Assembly: GCA_947497755.1 (NCBI GenBank)
Contig: CANMHT010000005.1
Span: forward strand, 166,439 to 230,438
Length of the DNA: 64,000 nt
Source of the DNA: an uncultured Polaribacter sp.
GTDB taxonomy: Bacteria; Bacteroidota; Bacteroidia; Flavobacteriales; Flavobacteriaceae
Direction: 5' to 3'
Below are positions 9,089 through 17,031 of this stretch, in pieces. How positions within the stretch are numbered: position 1 is the stretch's first letter; each line of letters begins with the position of its first letter. The position numbers and the translations under genes were made by a program. The notes beneath the pieces are model-generated. The model did no database searches. It saw only the letters and a list, made by a program, of their open reading frames with translations, and was not told where the DNA came from.

Positions 9089-9787
9089 TTATTTATCGCT
9101 GTCTTCTAAAACAAATTTGTATCCAACACCTTTAATAGTTTTAAAGAAGTTATCTCCAATCTTTTCTCTAAGTTTACGAATATGTACATCAATGGTTCTA
9201 CCACCAACAACAACTTCGTTACCCCAAACAGAATCTAAAATAGTTTCTCTTTTAAAAACTTTTCCAGGTTTTGAGGTTAATAAAGAGAATAGTTCAAATT
9301 CTTTTTTAGGTAAGACTATTTTTTTATCACCTTTAAAAACAACATATTCTTCTCTATTAATTACAATATCTCCAATTTTAGTAGAAGTGTCTTGCTCTTC
9401 GTTATTTTTTAATCGTCTTAATAAAGATTTTACTTTACTAACCAATACTTTTGGCTTAATAGGTTTTGTAATATAGTCATCAGCTCCAGCATCAAATCCA
9501 GCAACCTGAGAATAATCTTCTCCTCTAGCTGTTAAAAAAGAAATAATAACATGCTCTAAAGAACTAATTTTTCGAATCTTTTCACATGCTTCGATACCAT
9601 CCATTTCTGGCATCATAATATCTAATAAAATTAAATGTGGAGTAATTTTTTTAGCAGTTTTAACACCTTCTGCACCATTTTGAGCAGTAAATACTTGATA
9701 TCCTTCGTTTTTTAAATTATAGCCTACAATCTCTAGAATATCTGGCTCGTCATCAACTAATAAAATCTTAATATCACTTTTTTTCAT
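9089..9787 (-). CDS. phoB: OmpR/PhoB-family response regulator
   Basis: 232 residues. The receiver domain (about 6-122) has the acidic pair DD at 12-13, phospho-acceptor Asp56 (LILLDIMMP) and the conserved Lys in DDYITKPIKP. A winged-helix OmpR-type DNA-binding domain follows (about 135-228; LPKKEFELFSLLTSKPGKVF, then RTIDVHIRKLREKIG). It is co-transcribed with the kinase. The intergenic region it shares with the divergent TonB receptor contains two tandem 11-bp-spaced repeats of the kind PhoB proteins bind, so it probably controls that receptor and itself. The symbol is by family likeness and context. Confidence 0.85.
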   Translation of the reverse strand: MKKSDIKILLVDDEPDILEIVGYNLKNEGYQVFTAQNGAEGVKTAKKITPHLILLDIMMPEMDGIEACEKIRKISSLEHVIISFLTARGEDYSQVAGFDAGADDYITKPIKPKVLVSKVKSLLRRLKNNEEQDTSTKIGDIVINREEYVVFKGDKKIVLPKKEFELFSLLTSKPGKVFKRETILDSVWGNEVVVGGRTIDVHIRKLREKIGDNFFKTIKGVGYKFVLEDSDK

Positions 9788-9809
9788 GACTGTTTTGTCT
9801 TGTTTTATT

Positions 9810-9817
9810 CAAAAGTA
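9810..9817 (-). promoter_or_regulatory. -7 element of the phoB-like gene
   Basis: On the minus strand it reads TACTTTTG (TAnnTTTG), 22 bases before the ATG. The tandem repeats at 9844-9880 begin 26 bases upstream of it, and no canonical -33 TTG is present, which would fit an activator-dependent promoter. Confidence 0.5.
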
Positions 9818-9843
9818 TGGATAAATATTTTAATCTGATATTC

Positions 9844-9880
9844 CTTAACAATGATTTAATCACTTAACAATGAATTAACC
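9844..9880. promoter_or_regulatory. Two tandem Pho-box-like direct repeats
   Basis: The block CTTAACAATGA(T/A)TTAA occurs at 9844-9859 and again at 9863-9878, with one difference. Within each copy TTAA(C) recurs with an 11-base period (9845 and 9856; 9864 and 9875), the geometry of PhoB binding to direct repeats on one face of the helix. The block lies between the PhoB-like regulator and the divergent TonB receptor. Binding by PhoB is inference. Confidence 0.6.
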
Positions 9881-9914
9881 TTGTATTAATGGAATAGTAA
9901 TTTCTTTCTAACAT

Positions 9915-9922
9915 TAGCTTTA
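9915..9922 (+). promoter_or_regulatory. Possible -7 element of the TonB receptor gene
   Basis: TAGCTTTA differs from TAnnTTTG only in the last base. It lies 34 bases after the Pho-box-like repeats and 58 bases before the ATG. There is no -33 TTG at proper spacing, as expected if an activator is required. Confidence 0.4.
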
Positions 9923-9980
9923 CAAAACCAAAAGACATTTGCACTTTAAAACAACACGTACATACTATTAGAGTAAAACA

Positions 9981-12755
9981 ATGAAAAAATTAATTATTGC
10001 ATTTGTATTAATAAGTCAAATGGTTTCTGCGCAAAGCAAAGGAACTGTAAAAGGAATGCTAACAGATGGTGAATCAAATAACGATCCGTTACCATTTGCA
10101 AATGTGTTTATAAAAGGAACCACTATTGGTGGAACATCAGATTTTGATGGAAACTATTCATTATCTGTACCTGCAGGAAATCATATCTTGGTATTTAGTT
10201 TTGTTGGGTACCAAACAATTGAGAAAAATATTGTTGTTAAAGCTGGTGAAACACTAGTAGTAAACCAACAATTATCAGCCAAAGCAGGAGTAACTTTAGA
10301 TGAGATTCAGATTGAAGCAACCGTTAGTAAATCTAAAGTATCTGCATTATTAACTGAGCAAAAGAAAGCAGTAGCAATTAAAACCACCATTGGAGCTCAA
10401 GAATTAAGTAACAAAGGAGTTTCTGATTTAGCAACAGCTGTAACAAAAGCAACTGGAGTTTCTAAACAAGAAGGATCTAGCAATGTTTTTGTAAGAGGAT
10501 TAGGAGATAGATACAACTCTACTACATTAAATGGATTGCCAATTCCGTCTAACAACCCATCTAGAAAGAATATTAGTTTAGATATATTCTCTACAGATAT
10601 TGTTCAGAAAATTGATATTAATAAAATTTACAACGGATCTATTTACGGAGATTTTGGTGGAGCAAATGTAAATATTGTTTCTAAAGAACACGTAGGGAAA
10701 CCATCTATAGAATTTGGAATCGGGTCTGGAACTAACACAAACCTATCTAGTGATTTTTATTTACAAGATGGACCAAGTTTTACAGGGTTTTATAAAAACA
10801 ACTATCCTACAAACGTATTAAGTGGGTACAATTTTACCACAGGTCGGGATAATGTTTCTAAAACGCCAATTGCAACAAATTTATCTGTAAAAGGAGGAAA
10901 GAAATTTCAAATTGGAGAAGAAGGTAGCTTAAACCTTTTCGGTACCTTATCTTTTTCTAACGAATTTAAGTTTAAAGAAGGAATAAATCGAGGTGGTGTA
11001 AACAGACAAGGGTTGGCATTTACAGATTATACTTTTGAGTCGTATGATTACAATACCAATACAACAGGAATGTTAAATGTTGCGTATAAAGTAAACCTAG
11101 AAAATACGTACAAGTTTAGTTCTTTATTTATCAATTCATCAAACCAAAGTTTAGATCAATACAACGGAACTATCAATGTATTTGACAATGCAAGTAATGG
11201 TGGTGGTTTTGTAAAGAGAGCTACTTTTGATAGAACGACTTTAATTGTAAATCAGTTTTTAGGAAGCCACAAGTTTGGTAAGAAGGTAGAGATTGATTGG
11301 GGAGTAGCCTATAATCATGTGAATAATATCATTCCAGATAGAAGACAAAATATGTTAGTTCCTAGAGATAATAATGATCCTAATGGTGTAAAAACAGTTT
11401 CTGATTTAGCAGCATCTGATAACCACCGTTTTTTCCAAGAATTATTAGAAGATGAGGTTGCAGCGAACATTACAGGAACTTATGTTTTTAACGAGAAAGA
11501 AGAAGGTGAATACAAAGGAAAGTTAACATTAGGGTATAGCGGAAGATTTAAGAAAGTAGATTTTAAAGCAACTCAATTTAACTTTAGAATTAATAGATCC
11601 TTAGTGCAGCCAGTAGTAAATGCAAACAACTTAAATGGATATTTTAACCAAAATAGCTACGCAAATAACTTCTTTAAAATAGAAACATTTAGAGGTGATG
11701 CTAGTACACCAAATGCATTAGACCCACAAGTATATTTTGGAAACCAATACATTAATGGAGGTTTTGCAGATGTTCAATATCAAATTACACCGAGATTTAC
11801 AGCTACAGCAGGATTAAGATTTGAGCACATTTATCAAGATATTGAGTGGAAAACATCATTAGATCCAAATGGAGATAAAGACGCCTTTGCTAAATTTGAG
11901 TTTTTACCAAACTTATCTTTAAAGTATGAAGTAACAGAAAAGCAAAATTTAAAATTTGCCGCAAGTAAATCATACACATTACCACAATATAAAGAAAGAG
12001 CTCCTTTCCAGTTTGAAGAAGTAACACAAATTAAATTTGGTAATCCAGACTTAGATTTATCTTCTAATTACAATGCAGATATTCGTTGGGAATACTTCCC
12101 AAAAAGTGGAGAAGTAATTTCTTTTACAGGTTTTGGTAAGATAATTCAGAATCCAATTAATGAAGTTGTTGTTGCTTCTGCAACCAATGATATTTCTTAT
12201 GTAAACACAGGAAAAGAAGCAAAAGTATTTGGAGCAGAATTTGAATTAAGAAAAAACATCTTTTCTAAAGAAACAGAAAAGGGAGATGATGTTCTAAAGA
12301 GCAAATTAACTGCTGGTTTTAATGCTTCTTACATGTACTCGAATCAAGATTTTGATAGATTCAAAGTAATTAGAGAAACAAAATTAAATGTAAACTTTAC
12401 TAATAAAGAAGGAAAATTAACTGGAGCTTCTGATTTAATTCTAAATGCAGACTTTACTTATACAAAAGACTTTTCTAAAGACATGAATATTTTAGGAACG
12501 ATTGCTTATAACTATTTTTCAGACAGAGTGTATGCAATAGGTTCTGCTGGTAAAGGAGATTTGGTTGATAAAGGAATTGGAAGTTTAGATTTGATTTTAA
12601 AATCAGAACTTTCTAAGAGAATCAAATTAGGAGTTTCGTTAAAAAATCTATTAAACCCAACTGTTAAGAGAATTCAAGAGATTCAAAATGTAGAAGTATT
12701 GTCTTTTAAGAATGGAGTAAATGCAAGCTTCTCATTAACTTATAAATTAGATTAA
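9981..12755 (+). CDS. TonB-dependent outer-membrane receptor, putatively phosphate-regulated
   Basis: 924 residues. A signal peptide ends near residue 18 (VSAQS). Residues about 21-105 are a carboxypeptidase-regulatory-like beta domain (GTVKGMLTDGE, DFDGNYSLSVPAG). The plug domain follows (about 130-235; VFVRGLGDRYNSTTLNGLPIP, DFGGANVNIVS), then a large beta-barrel that ends in FSLTYKLD, a typical outer-membrane C-terminus. Such receptors import scarce ligands using ExbB/ExbD/TonB energy. It faces a PhoBR-like pair with Pho-box-like repeats in the shared region, and the beta-helix lipoprotein gene follows after its own copy of the repeats. A role in phosphate or organophosphate capture is inferred; there is no SusD partner. 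Confidence 0.85.
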   Translation: MKKLIIAFVLISQMVSAQSKGTVKGMLTDGESNNDPLPFANVFIKGTTIGGTSDFDGNYSLSVPAGNHILVFSFVGYQTIEKNIVVKAGETLVVNQQLSAKAGVTLDEIQIEATVSKSKVSALLTEQKKAVAIKTTIGAQELSNKGVSDLATAVTKATGVSKQEGSSNVFVRGLGDRYNSTTLNGLPIPSNNPSRKNISLDIFSTDIVQKIDINKIYNGSIYGDFGGANVNIVSKEHVGKPSIEFGIGSGTNTNLSSDFYLQDGPSFTGFYKNNYPTNVLSGYNFTTGRDNVSKTPIATNLSVKGGKKFQIGEEGSLNLFGTLSFSNEFKFKEGINRGGVNRQGLAFTDYTFESYDYNTNTTGMLNVAYKVNLENTYKFSSLFINSSNQSLDQYNGTINVFDNASNGGGFVKRATFDRTTLIVNQFLGSHKFGKKVEIDWGVAYNHVNNIIPDRRQNMLVPRDNNDPNGVKTVSDLAASDNHRFFQELLEDEVAANITGTYVFNEKEEGEYKGKLTLGYSGRFKKVDFKATQFNFRINRSLVQPVVNANNLNGYFNQNSYANNFFKIETFRGDASTPNALDPQVYFGNQYINGGFADVQYQITPRFTATAGLRFEHIYQDIEWKTSLDPNGDKDAFAKFEFLPNLSLKYEVTEKQNLKFAASKSYTLPQYKERAPFQFEEVTQIKFGNPDLDLSSNYNADIRWEYFPKSGEVISFTGFGKIIQNPINEVVVASATNDISYVNTGKEAKVFGAEFELRKNIFSKETEKGDDVLKSKLTAGFNASYMYSNQDFDRFKVIRETKLNVNFTNKEGKLTGASDLILNADFTYTKDFSKDMNILGTIAYNYFSDRVYAIGSAGKGDLVDKGIGSLDLILKSELSKRIKLGVSLKNLLNPTVKRIQEIQNVEVLSFKNGVNASFSLTYKLD

Positions 12756-12761
12756 TAGGGC

Positions 12762-12810
12762 TTAACATAAGCATAACAAAACAACTAAAACGCTTAACAG
12801 TCTTTTAAAC
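12762..12810 (+). promoter_or_regulatory. Pho-box-like repeats before the lipoprotein gene
   Basis: TTAACA at 12762 is followed 11 bases later by ATAACA (12773), and TTAACA at 12794 is followed 11 bases later by TTAAAC (12805). The two pairs are 32 bases apart, about three helical turns. The arrangement repeats the one upstream of the TonB receptor, and the last repeat lies about 31 bases before a TTTATTTG -7-like element (12842-12849). Together they suggest shared control by the adjacent PhoB-like regulator. Confidence 0.55.
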
Positions 12811-12874
12811 TTTTGGTAAAGCAGGTATTAAACAAGAGCTATTTATTTGTACCAGAAATAATTTAAAACACAAA

Positions 12875-13981
12875 ATGAAAAAAACATTCTTATCGTTATT
12901 AGCAGTTGCAGCAATTGCTATTACAAGTTGTACCGTTTCTAATGACGAACCAAACAATGGTTTTCAAGTAGACCCGGCTAATTTTAAAGGAAACATTACT
13001 CAAGGAACTGTAACTTTAAGTGCAAGTACTGAGTATAACTTAACAGGTGCCTTAATTGTAGAAGAAGGAGCAAAATTAGTAATTCCAGCAGGAACAGTAA
13101 TTAAAGCTTCTGGAGGTACAAGTTCTTACATTGCAGTAGCACAAGGAGCACAAATCTTTATTGATGGAACTGCAACAAACCCTGTTGTAATGACATCTTC
13201 AAAATCTAGTCCAGCACCAGCAGATTGGGGAGGTTTAGTAATTTGTGGAAAAGCACCAACTAACAAAGGAGCTACAGCTACAGCAGAGGTTTCTGACTTA
13301 ACTTATGGAGGAACAGTAAAAAATGATAACTCTGGATCTATTAGATACTTAAGAGTAGAATATACAGGAGCAACTTTTAACGGCTCTAAAGAATTTAACG
13401 GAGTATCTTTATTCGGTGTGGGTTCAGGAACAACTTTTGAGTACGTTCAATCTTACAATGGAGGAGATGACGGAATCGAGTTTTTCGGAGGAACTGTAAC
13501 TGGTAAATATTTAGTTGCTACAGGTTCTGGAGATGATTCTATTGATTTTGCTGATGGATGGTCTGGAACTGGACAATACTGGTACATTAACAAAGGAGCT
13601 AAAGCAGGAATCGAAGGGTCTAATAACGGAGATGATGGAAACGCAACTCCAACTACAAAAGCAATTTTAAAAGATATCTCAATTGTAGGACCTGGATCTG
13701 AAGGAGCTTTATTCATCAAAGAAGGTGGTGGACACTGGACAGCATCTAATATTTATGCAGCTGATTTCGCTTTAGGAATCAAAATAAAATCATCTGATGC
13801 GCCTGCAAATGCAAACGTAAAAAATGGAAACATTGTATTTACAAACATCCAGTTTGACAATGTAACTAAGAAAGATGAGTATACAGGAACTGAGACTTAC
13901 TTTACAGAAGGTACTAACTCAGGAGCTGGAAATGGAAAAGCAGCACCAACTTGGGCAAATGGTTGGACAAAAGGATTGTAA
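12875..13981 (+). CDS. Surface lipoprotein with right-handed beta-helix fold
   Basis: 368 residues. The N-terminus is a lipoprotein signal peptide with lipobox ITSC (Cys19), followed by acidic residues (SNDEPN) that could act as a Bacteroidota surface-export signal. The rest is Gly/Thr/Asn-rich with short beta-strand repeats (LIVEEGAKLVIPAGTVIKA, VVMTSSK, then DDGIEFFGGTV and GDDSIDFADG), as expected for a right-handed parallel beta-helix. Family members are often labelled only 'hypothetical' or, misleadingly, 'multidrug transporter'. It follows the TonB receptor by 119 bp, has Pho-box-like repeats upstream, and ends at a strong terminator. A ligand-capturing partner of the receptor is a reasonable inference, not shown. 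Confidence 0.75.
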   Translation: MKKTFLSLLAVAAIAITSCTVSNDEPNNGFQVDPANFKGNITQGTVTLSASTEYNLTGALIVEEGAKLVIPAGTVIKASGGTSSYIAVAQGAQIFIDGTATNPVVMTSSKSSPAPADWGGLVICGKAPTNKGATATAEVSDLTYGGTVKNDNSGSIRYLRVEYTGATFNGSKEFNGVSLFGVGSGTTFEYVQSYNGGDDGIEFFGGTVTGKYLVATGSGDDSIDFADGWSGTGQYWYINKGAKAGIEGSNNGDDGNATPTTKAILKDISIVGPGSEGALFIKEGGGHWTASNIYAADFALGIKIKSSDAPANANVKNGNIVFTNIQFDNVTKKDEYTGTETYFTEGTNSGAGNGKAAPTWANGWTKGL

Positions 13982-14000
13982 GAAAATGAATTAATTATAG

Positions 14001-14030
14001 AAGGCAGACTTTAAAGTCTGCCTTTTTTTT
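14001..14030 (+). terminator. Rho-independent terminator after the beta-helix lipoprotein
   Basis: Palindromic stem aaggcagacttt/aaagtctgcctt (14001-14024), followed by six further T residues (eight in all). It closes the receptor-lipoprotein unit. Confidence 0.9.
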
Positions 14031-14134
14031 GCCCTATAAATCAGTTTGTTATCTTGTTAAAAAAAATGAGGTAACGATAGAAACAAAAAATTATTTTATA
14101 TCTTTAAACAATTTTACTAACTAAACCTCTATTA

Positions 14135-16228
14135 ATGAAAAAAAACTACTTTTTAGCAGTTTTCATAACATTGTTTTTTAGCTCAATTACTTTTGGGCAA
14201 GAAATGTTGGTTAATGGAAACTTTGAATCTTGGGACAACGATACAACACCAACAGGTTGGACCAAAATAGAAAATACAACAAAAGAAGCTACAGAAAAGC
14301 ATGGAGGCTCATTTTCGGCGAAACATGTTGGAGGAACTAAAGACTTAGGTCAAACTATTACAGGTATTGTAGCCGGAGAAAGTTATACAATAACAATTTG
14401 GTATAAGGTTGCAGCAGGTGATCCAACTTCTGCAAGAATTTGGTCTTATTGGAAAACCGATGCAAATTCTAATATTGATAATAACGACAACGATACTGAA
14501 GATGCTATTAGAGGTCCAAACAATAATTATTTTGATAATAATGGAGGAGTTTGGACAAAATATGAAACAACAATTACTGCTCCAGCAGGAGCTACTAAAT
14601 TCTATTTTGAGTTAAGAACTTATAGCGGAGCAACAGTGTATTGGGACGACTTATCATTTTTCCATAATTCATCTTCTACTGATCCAGAAATTCTTATTAC
14701 TTCTCCAACAGATGCATCTACTATTGATTATACATCAACAGCAACGGTTAAGTATACTGTAAACAACTTTAACGTAGCCGCAGGTGGAGCAGGAGATGGG
14801 TACATTAAATGGAAGTTAGACGATGTAGCTCAAGCTGATAAAACTGATACAAGCGATATTACTTTTGCTGCGACTGGAGGAACAACTTATAAAGTATATA
14901 TTGAGTTGGTAGATAATGCAGGAAATCCATTAAGCTCACCTGTAAATAAAACAGTAAACTTTACAGTTAATCATCCGTGTGATTTAACTTTAGGTGCAAT
15001 GACAGCAACTTGTGATGCTATTACTTCTGGAGTAGATACTTTTAGTGGAAGCATCGCTTTTACTGGAGGAAATACAGGAGCAACATATACAATTACTGCG
15101 CCAGCTGGTGTTGTAGTTGGAGGAGATAATCCTAATACATCTGCAACAGGAACTATTACTTTTTCTGGAATGACTGAAGGAACCAATGCAACTGTAAAAA
15201 TTGTAGGAGGAGCAACAAGTAGTTGTGATTATGAAAAAACATTTAAGAGTCCAACTTGTGTACCTTTTCCAATAGTAGAAACATTTAATTATACCGCAGA
15301 TACAGATTTAATTGCTGCAGCAAATTGGAGTGATCATAGTACTTCATCTTCATCTCCTAATAACATTCAGGTAAAAACAGCAGCACTAACTTCTTATTAT
15401 ACTGCAAGCGAATTCCCTGAGCCAACAGGTAATATGGTTAGTTTAGTTGGAGGAGGAAGTGATCCTTTTGTAGCGTTTAACGAAACAAATTCTGGAGTTA
15501 TTTATGCCTCTTTCTTATTCCAAGTAACGAATATGGATAACTTTAAAACCAATACAAGCGGAGATTATTTTGCAATATTGGCTGAGCCAGGAGGAACATT
15601 TAGAACACGTTTGTATGTTAAAGATGATACTGCCGGAGGAACGAATGAAGGACTTACATATCAAGTTGGAATAGGAAATGGAAGTACAACAACATATCAC
15701 ACAGCATTTACAGCGAATATTGCTGAACCAGTTTTTGTGGTAATGGCTTATGATTTTGGATCAAGTGAAGTGAAGTTATGGGTTACTCCAGATGCAACTA
15801 CTTTTGAAGCAGGATCAGCACCAGCAGCTAATATTACTTTAGCAGGAGGTGCTACTTCTCTTAGTAAATTTATTCTTAGACAAGACAAAACTTCTGACAC
15901 TCCATCTATTGATTTTGATGAGTTGAGAATTGGAACAACGTGGGCCCAAGTAACTCCAAAAGGTGCTACAGCAAGTGTTGGAAAGAATACAATAGAAGGT
16001 TTTGCAGCATATCCGAATCCAGTTACTAATGGAAAAATACAAATTACTACAACAAATGCTAACGAAAAAGAGGTATCAATCTATAGCATTTTAGGTAAAA
16101 GAGTATTTGCTCAAAAATTTTCTGCAAGTACTAAACAATTAGATGTATCTCATATCAATGCGGGAATTTATGTTATGAAAGTAATTGAAGGAGAAAAAAT
16201 TGCAACTAAAAAGCTTGTAATTAAGTAA
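14135..16228 (+). CDS. T9SS-secreted multidomain protein with carbohydrate-binding-like and LamG-like modules
   Basis: 697 residues. The signal peptide ends at FGQ (residue 22). Residues about 23-180 resemble a carbohydrate-binding module of the CBM4/9 type (LVNGNFESWD...TPTGWT, aromatic residues, YWDDLSF). An Ig-like segment (about 185-275) starts with PEILITSPTDAS. A region around 380-610 looks like a concanavalin/LamG-type jelly roll and ends DFDELRIGTTW. The final 75 residues (FAAYPNPVTNGKIQI onward) are a type A T9SS sorting domain. No catalytic motif is visible, so binding or adhesion is inferred. It lies downstream of the terminator of the putative Pho unit and has no Pho-box-like repeat of its own. 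Confidence 0.8.
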   Translation: MKKNYFLAVFITLFFSSITFGQEMLVNGNFESWDNDTTPTGWTKIENTTKEATEKHGGSFSAKHVGGTKDLGQTITGIVAGESYTITIWYKVAAGDPTSARIWSYWKTDANSNIDNNDNDTEDAIRGPNNNYFDNNGGVWTKYETTITAPAGATKFYFELRTYSGATVYWDDLSFFHNSSSTDPEILITSPTDASTIDYTSTATVKYTVNNFNVAAGGAGDGYIKWKLDDVAQADKTDTSDITFAATGGTTYKVYIELVDNAGNPLSSPVNKTVNFTVNHPCDLTLGAMTATCDAITSGVDTFSGSIAFTGGNTGATYTITAPAGVVVGGDNPNTSATGTITFSGMTEGTNATVKIVGGATSSCDYEKTFKSPTCVPFPIVETFNYTADTDLIAAANWSDHSTSSSSPNNIQVKTAALTSYYTASEFPEPTGNMVSLVGGGSDPFVAFNETNSGVIYASFLFQVTNMDNFKTNTSGDYFAILAEPGGTFRTRLYVKDDTAGGTNEGLTYQVGIGNGSTTTYHTAFTANIAEPVFVVMAYDFGSSEVKLWVTPDATTFEAGSAPAANITLAGGATSLSKFILRQDKTSDTPSIDFDELRIGTTWAQVTPKGATASVGKNTIEGFAAYPNPVTNGKIQITTTNANEKEVSIYSILGKRVFAQKFSASTKQLDVSHINAGIYVMKVIEGEKIATKKLVIK

Positions 16229-16250
16229 TTTAGAACTGTTTATAATAGCA

Positions 16251-16280
16251 AAAAGCTCCGGATTTCGGAGCTTTTTTTTT
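16251..16280 (+). terminator. Rho-independent terminator
   Basis: Stem aaaagctccg/cggagctttt (16251-16260 with 16266-16275) and a long T run, 23 bases after the T9SS gene. Confidence 0.9.
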
Positions 16281-16314
16281 ATTTTTAGTAACTTCACAAT
16301 TAAAAATAAAGGCT

Positions 16315-17031
16315 ATGAATTTACAAGTAAACTTAAAACACATCTTATTTTTAGATATAGAAACTGTACCTCAGTTTGAAAAATGGGAAGAACTTTCTGG
16401 AACTACACAGCAACTTTTTGAAGAAAAAACAGCCTATCAGCGTAAAGGAGAAATTACTGGAGAAGATTTTTATGAACGAGCAGGAATTTGGGCAGAATTT
16501 GGTAAAATAGTTTGTATTTCTGTGGGATATTTTACGCAAGTAGCACAAGAGAAGCAATTGCGTATAAAATCTTTTTACGATGAGAATGAGTTTGATTTAT
16601 TAATGGGATTTAAAGAGTTATTAGAATGGCATTTTAATCAAAAACATCATTTGTTATGTGCTCACAATGGAAAAGAATTTGATTTTCCGTATATCGCTAG
16701 AAGAATGATTTTACAAGGAATCACTTTGCCAAAAAAATTAAACTTGTTTGGTAAAAAGCCTTGGGAAGTTCCACATTTAGATACTATGGAATTGTGGAAG
16801 TTTGGAGATTATAAACATTATACTTCGTTAAAATTACTTACAAGTATTTTAAAAATTCCATCTCCAAAAGACGATATTGATGGTAGTGAAGTTGCTCAGG
16901 TGTATTATAAAGACAAGAACATAGAAAGAATAGTTACTTATTGCGAAAAAGATACCATTGCTGTTGCACAGTTAATTTTGCGTTTAAATAATGAGAAACT
17001 CTTAGAAGAGCATCAGATAGTAAAGGCGTAA
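16315..17031 (+). CDS. Predicted 3'-5' exonuclease, PolB-type (DEDDy)
   Basis: 238 residues, cytosolic. The three exonuclease motifs are present: Exo I LFLDIETVP (Asp14, Glu16), Exo II AHNGKEFDFPYIARR with its Asp, and Exo III YCEKD in the Y-x3-D form. This matches the stand-alone family related to the proofreading exonuclease domain of DNA polymerase B. No polymerase domain is attached. Its DNA or RNA substrate in the cell is unknown. The stop codon abuts that of the convergent ABC-F gene with no gap. Confidence 0.85.
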   Translation: MNLQVNLKHILFLDIETVPQFEKWEELSGTTQQLFEEKTAYQRKGEITGEDFYERAGIWAEFGKIVCISVGYFTQVAQEKQLRIKSFYDENEFDLLMGFKELLEWHFNQKHHLLCAHNGKEFDFPYIARRMILQGITLPKKLNLFGKKPWEVPHLDTMELWKFGDYKHYTSLKLLTSILKIPSPKDDIDGSEVAQVYYKDKNIERIVTYCEKDTIAVAQLILRLNNEKLLEEHQIVKA

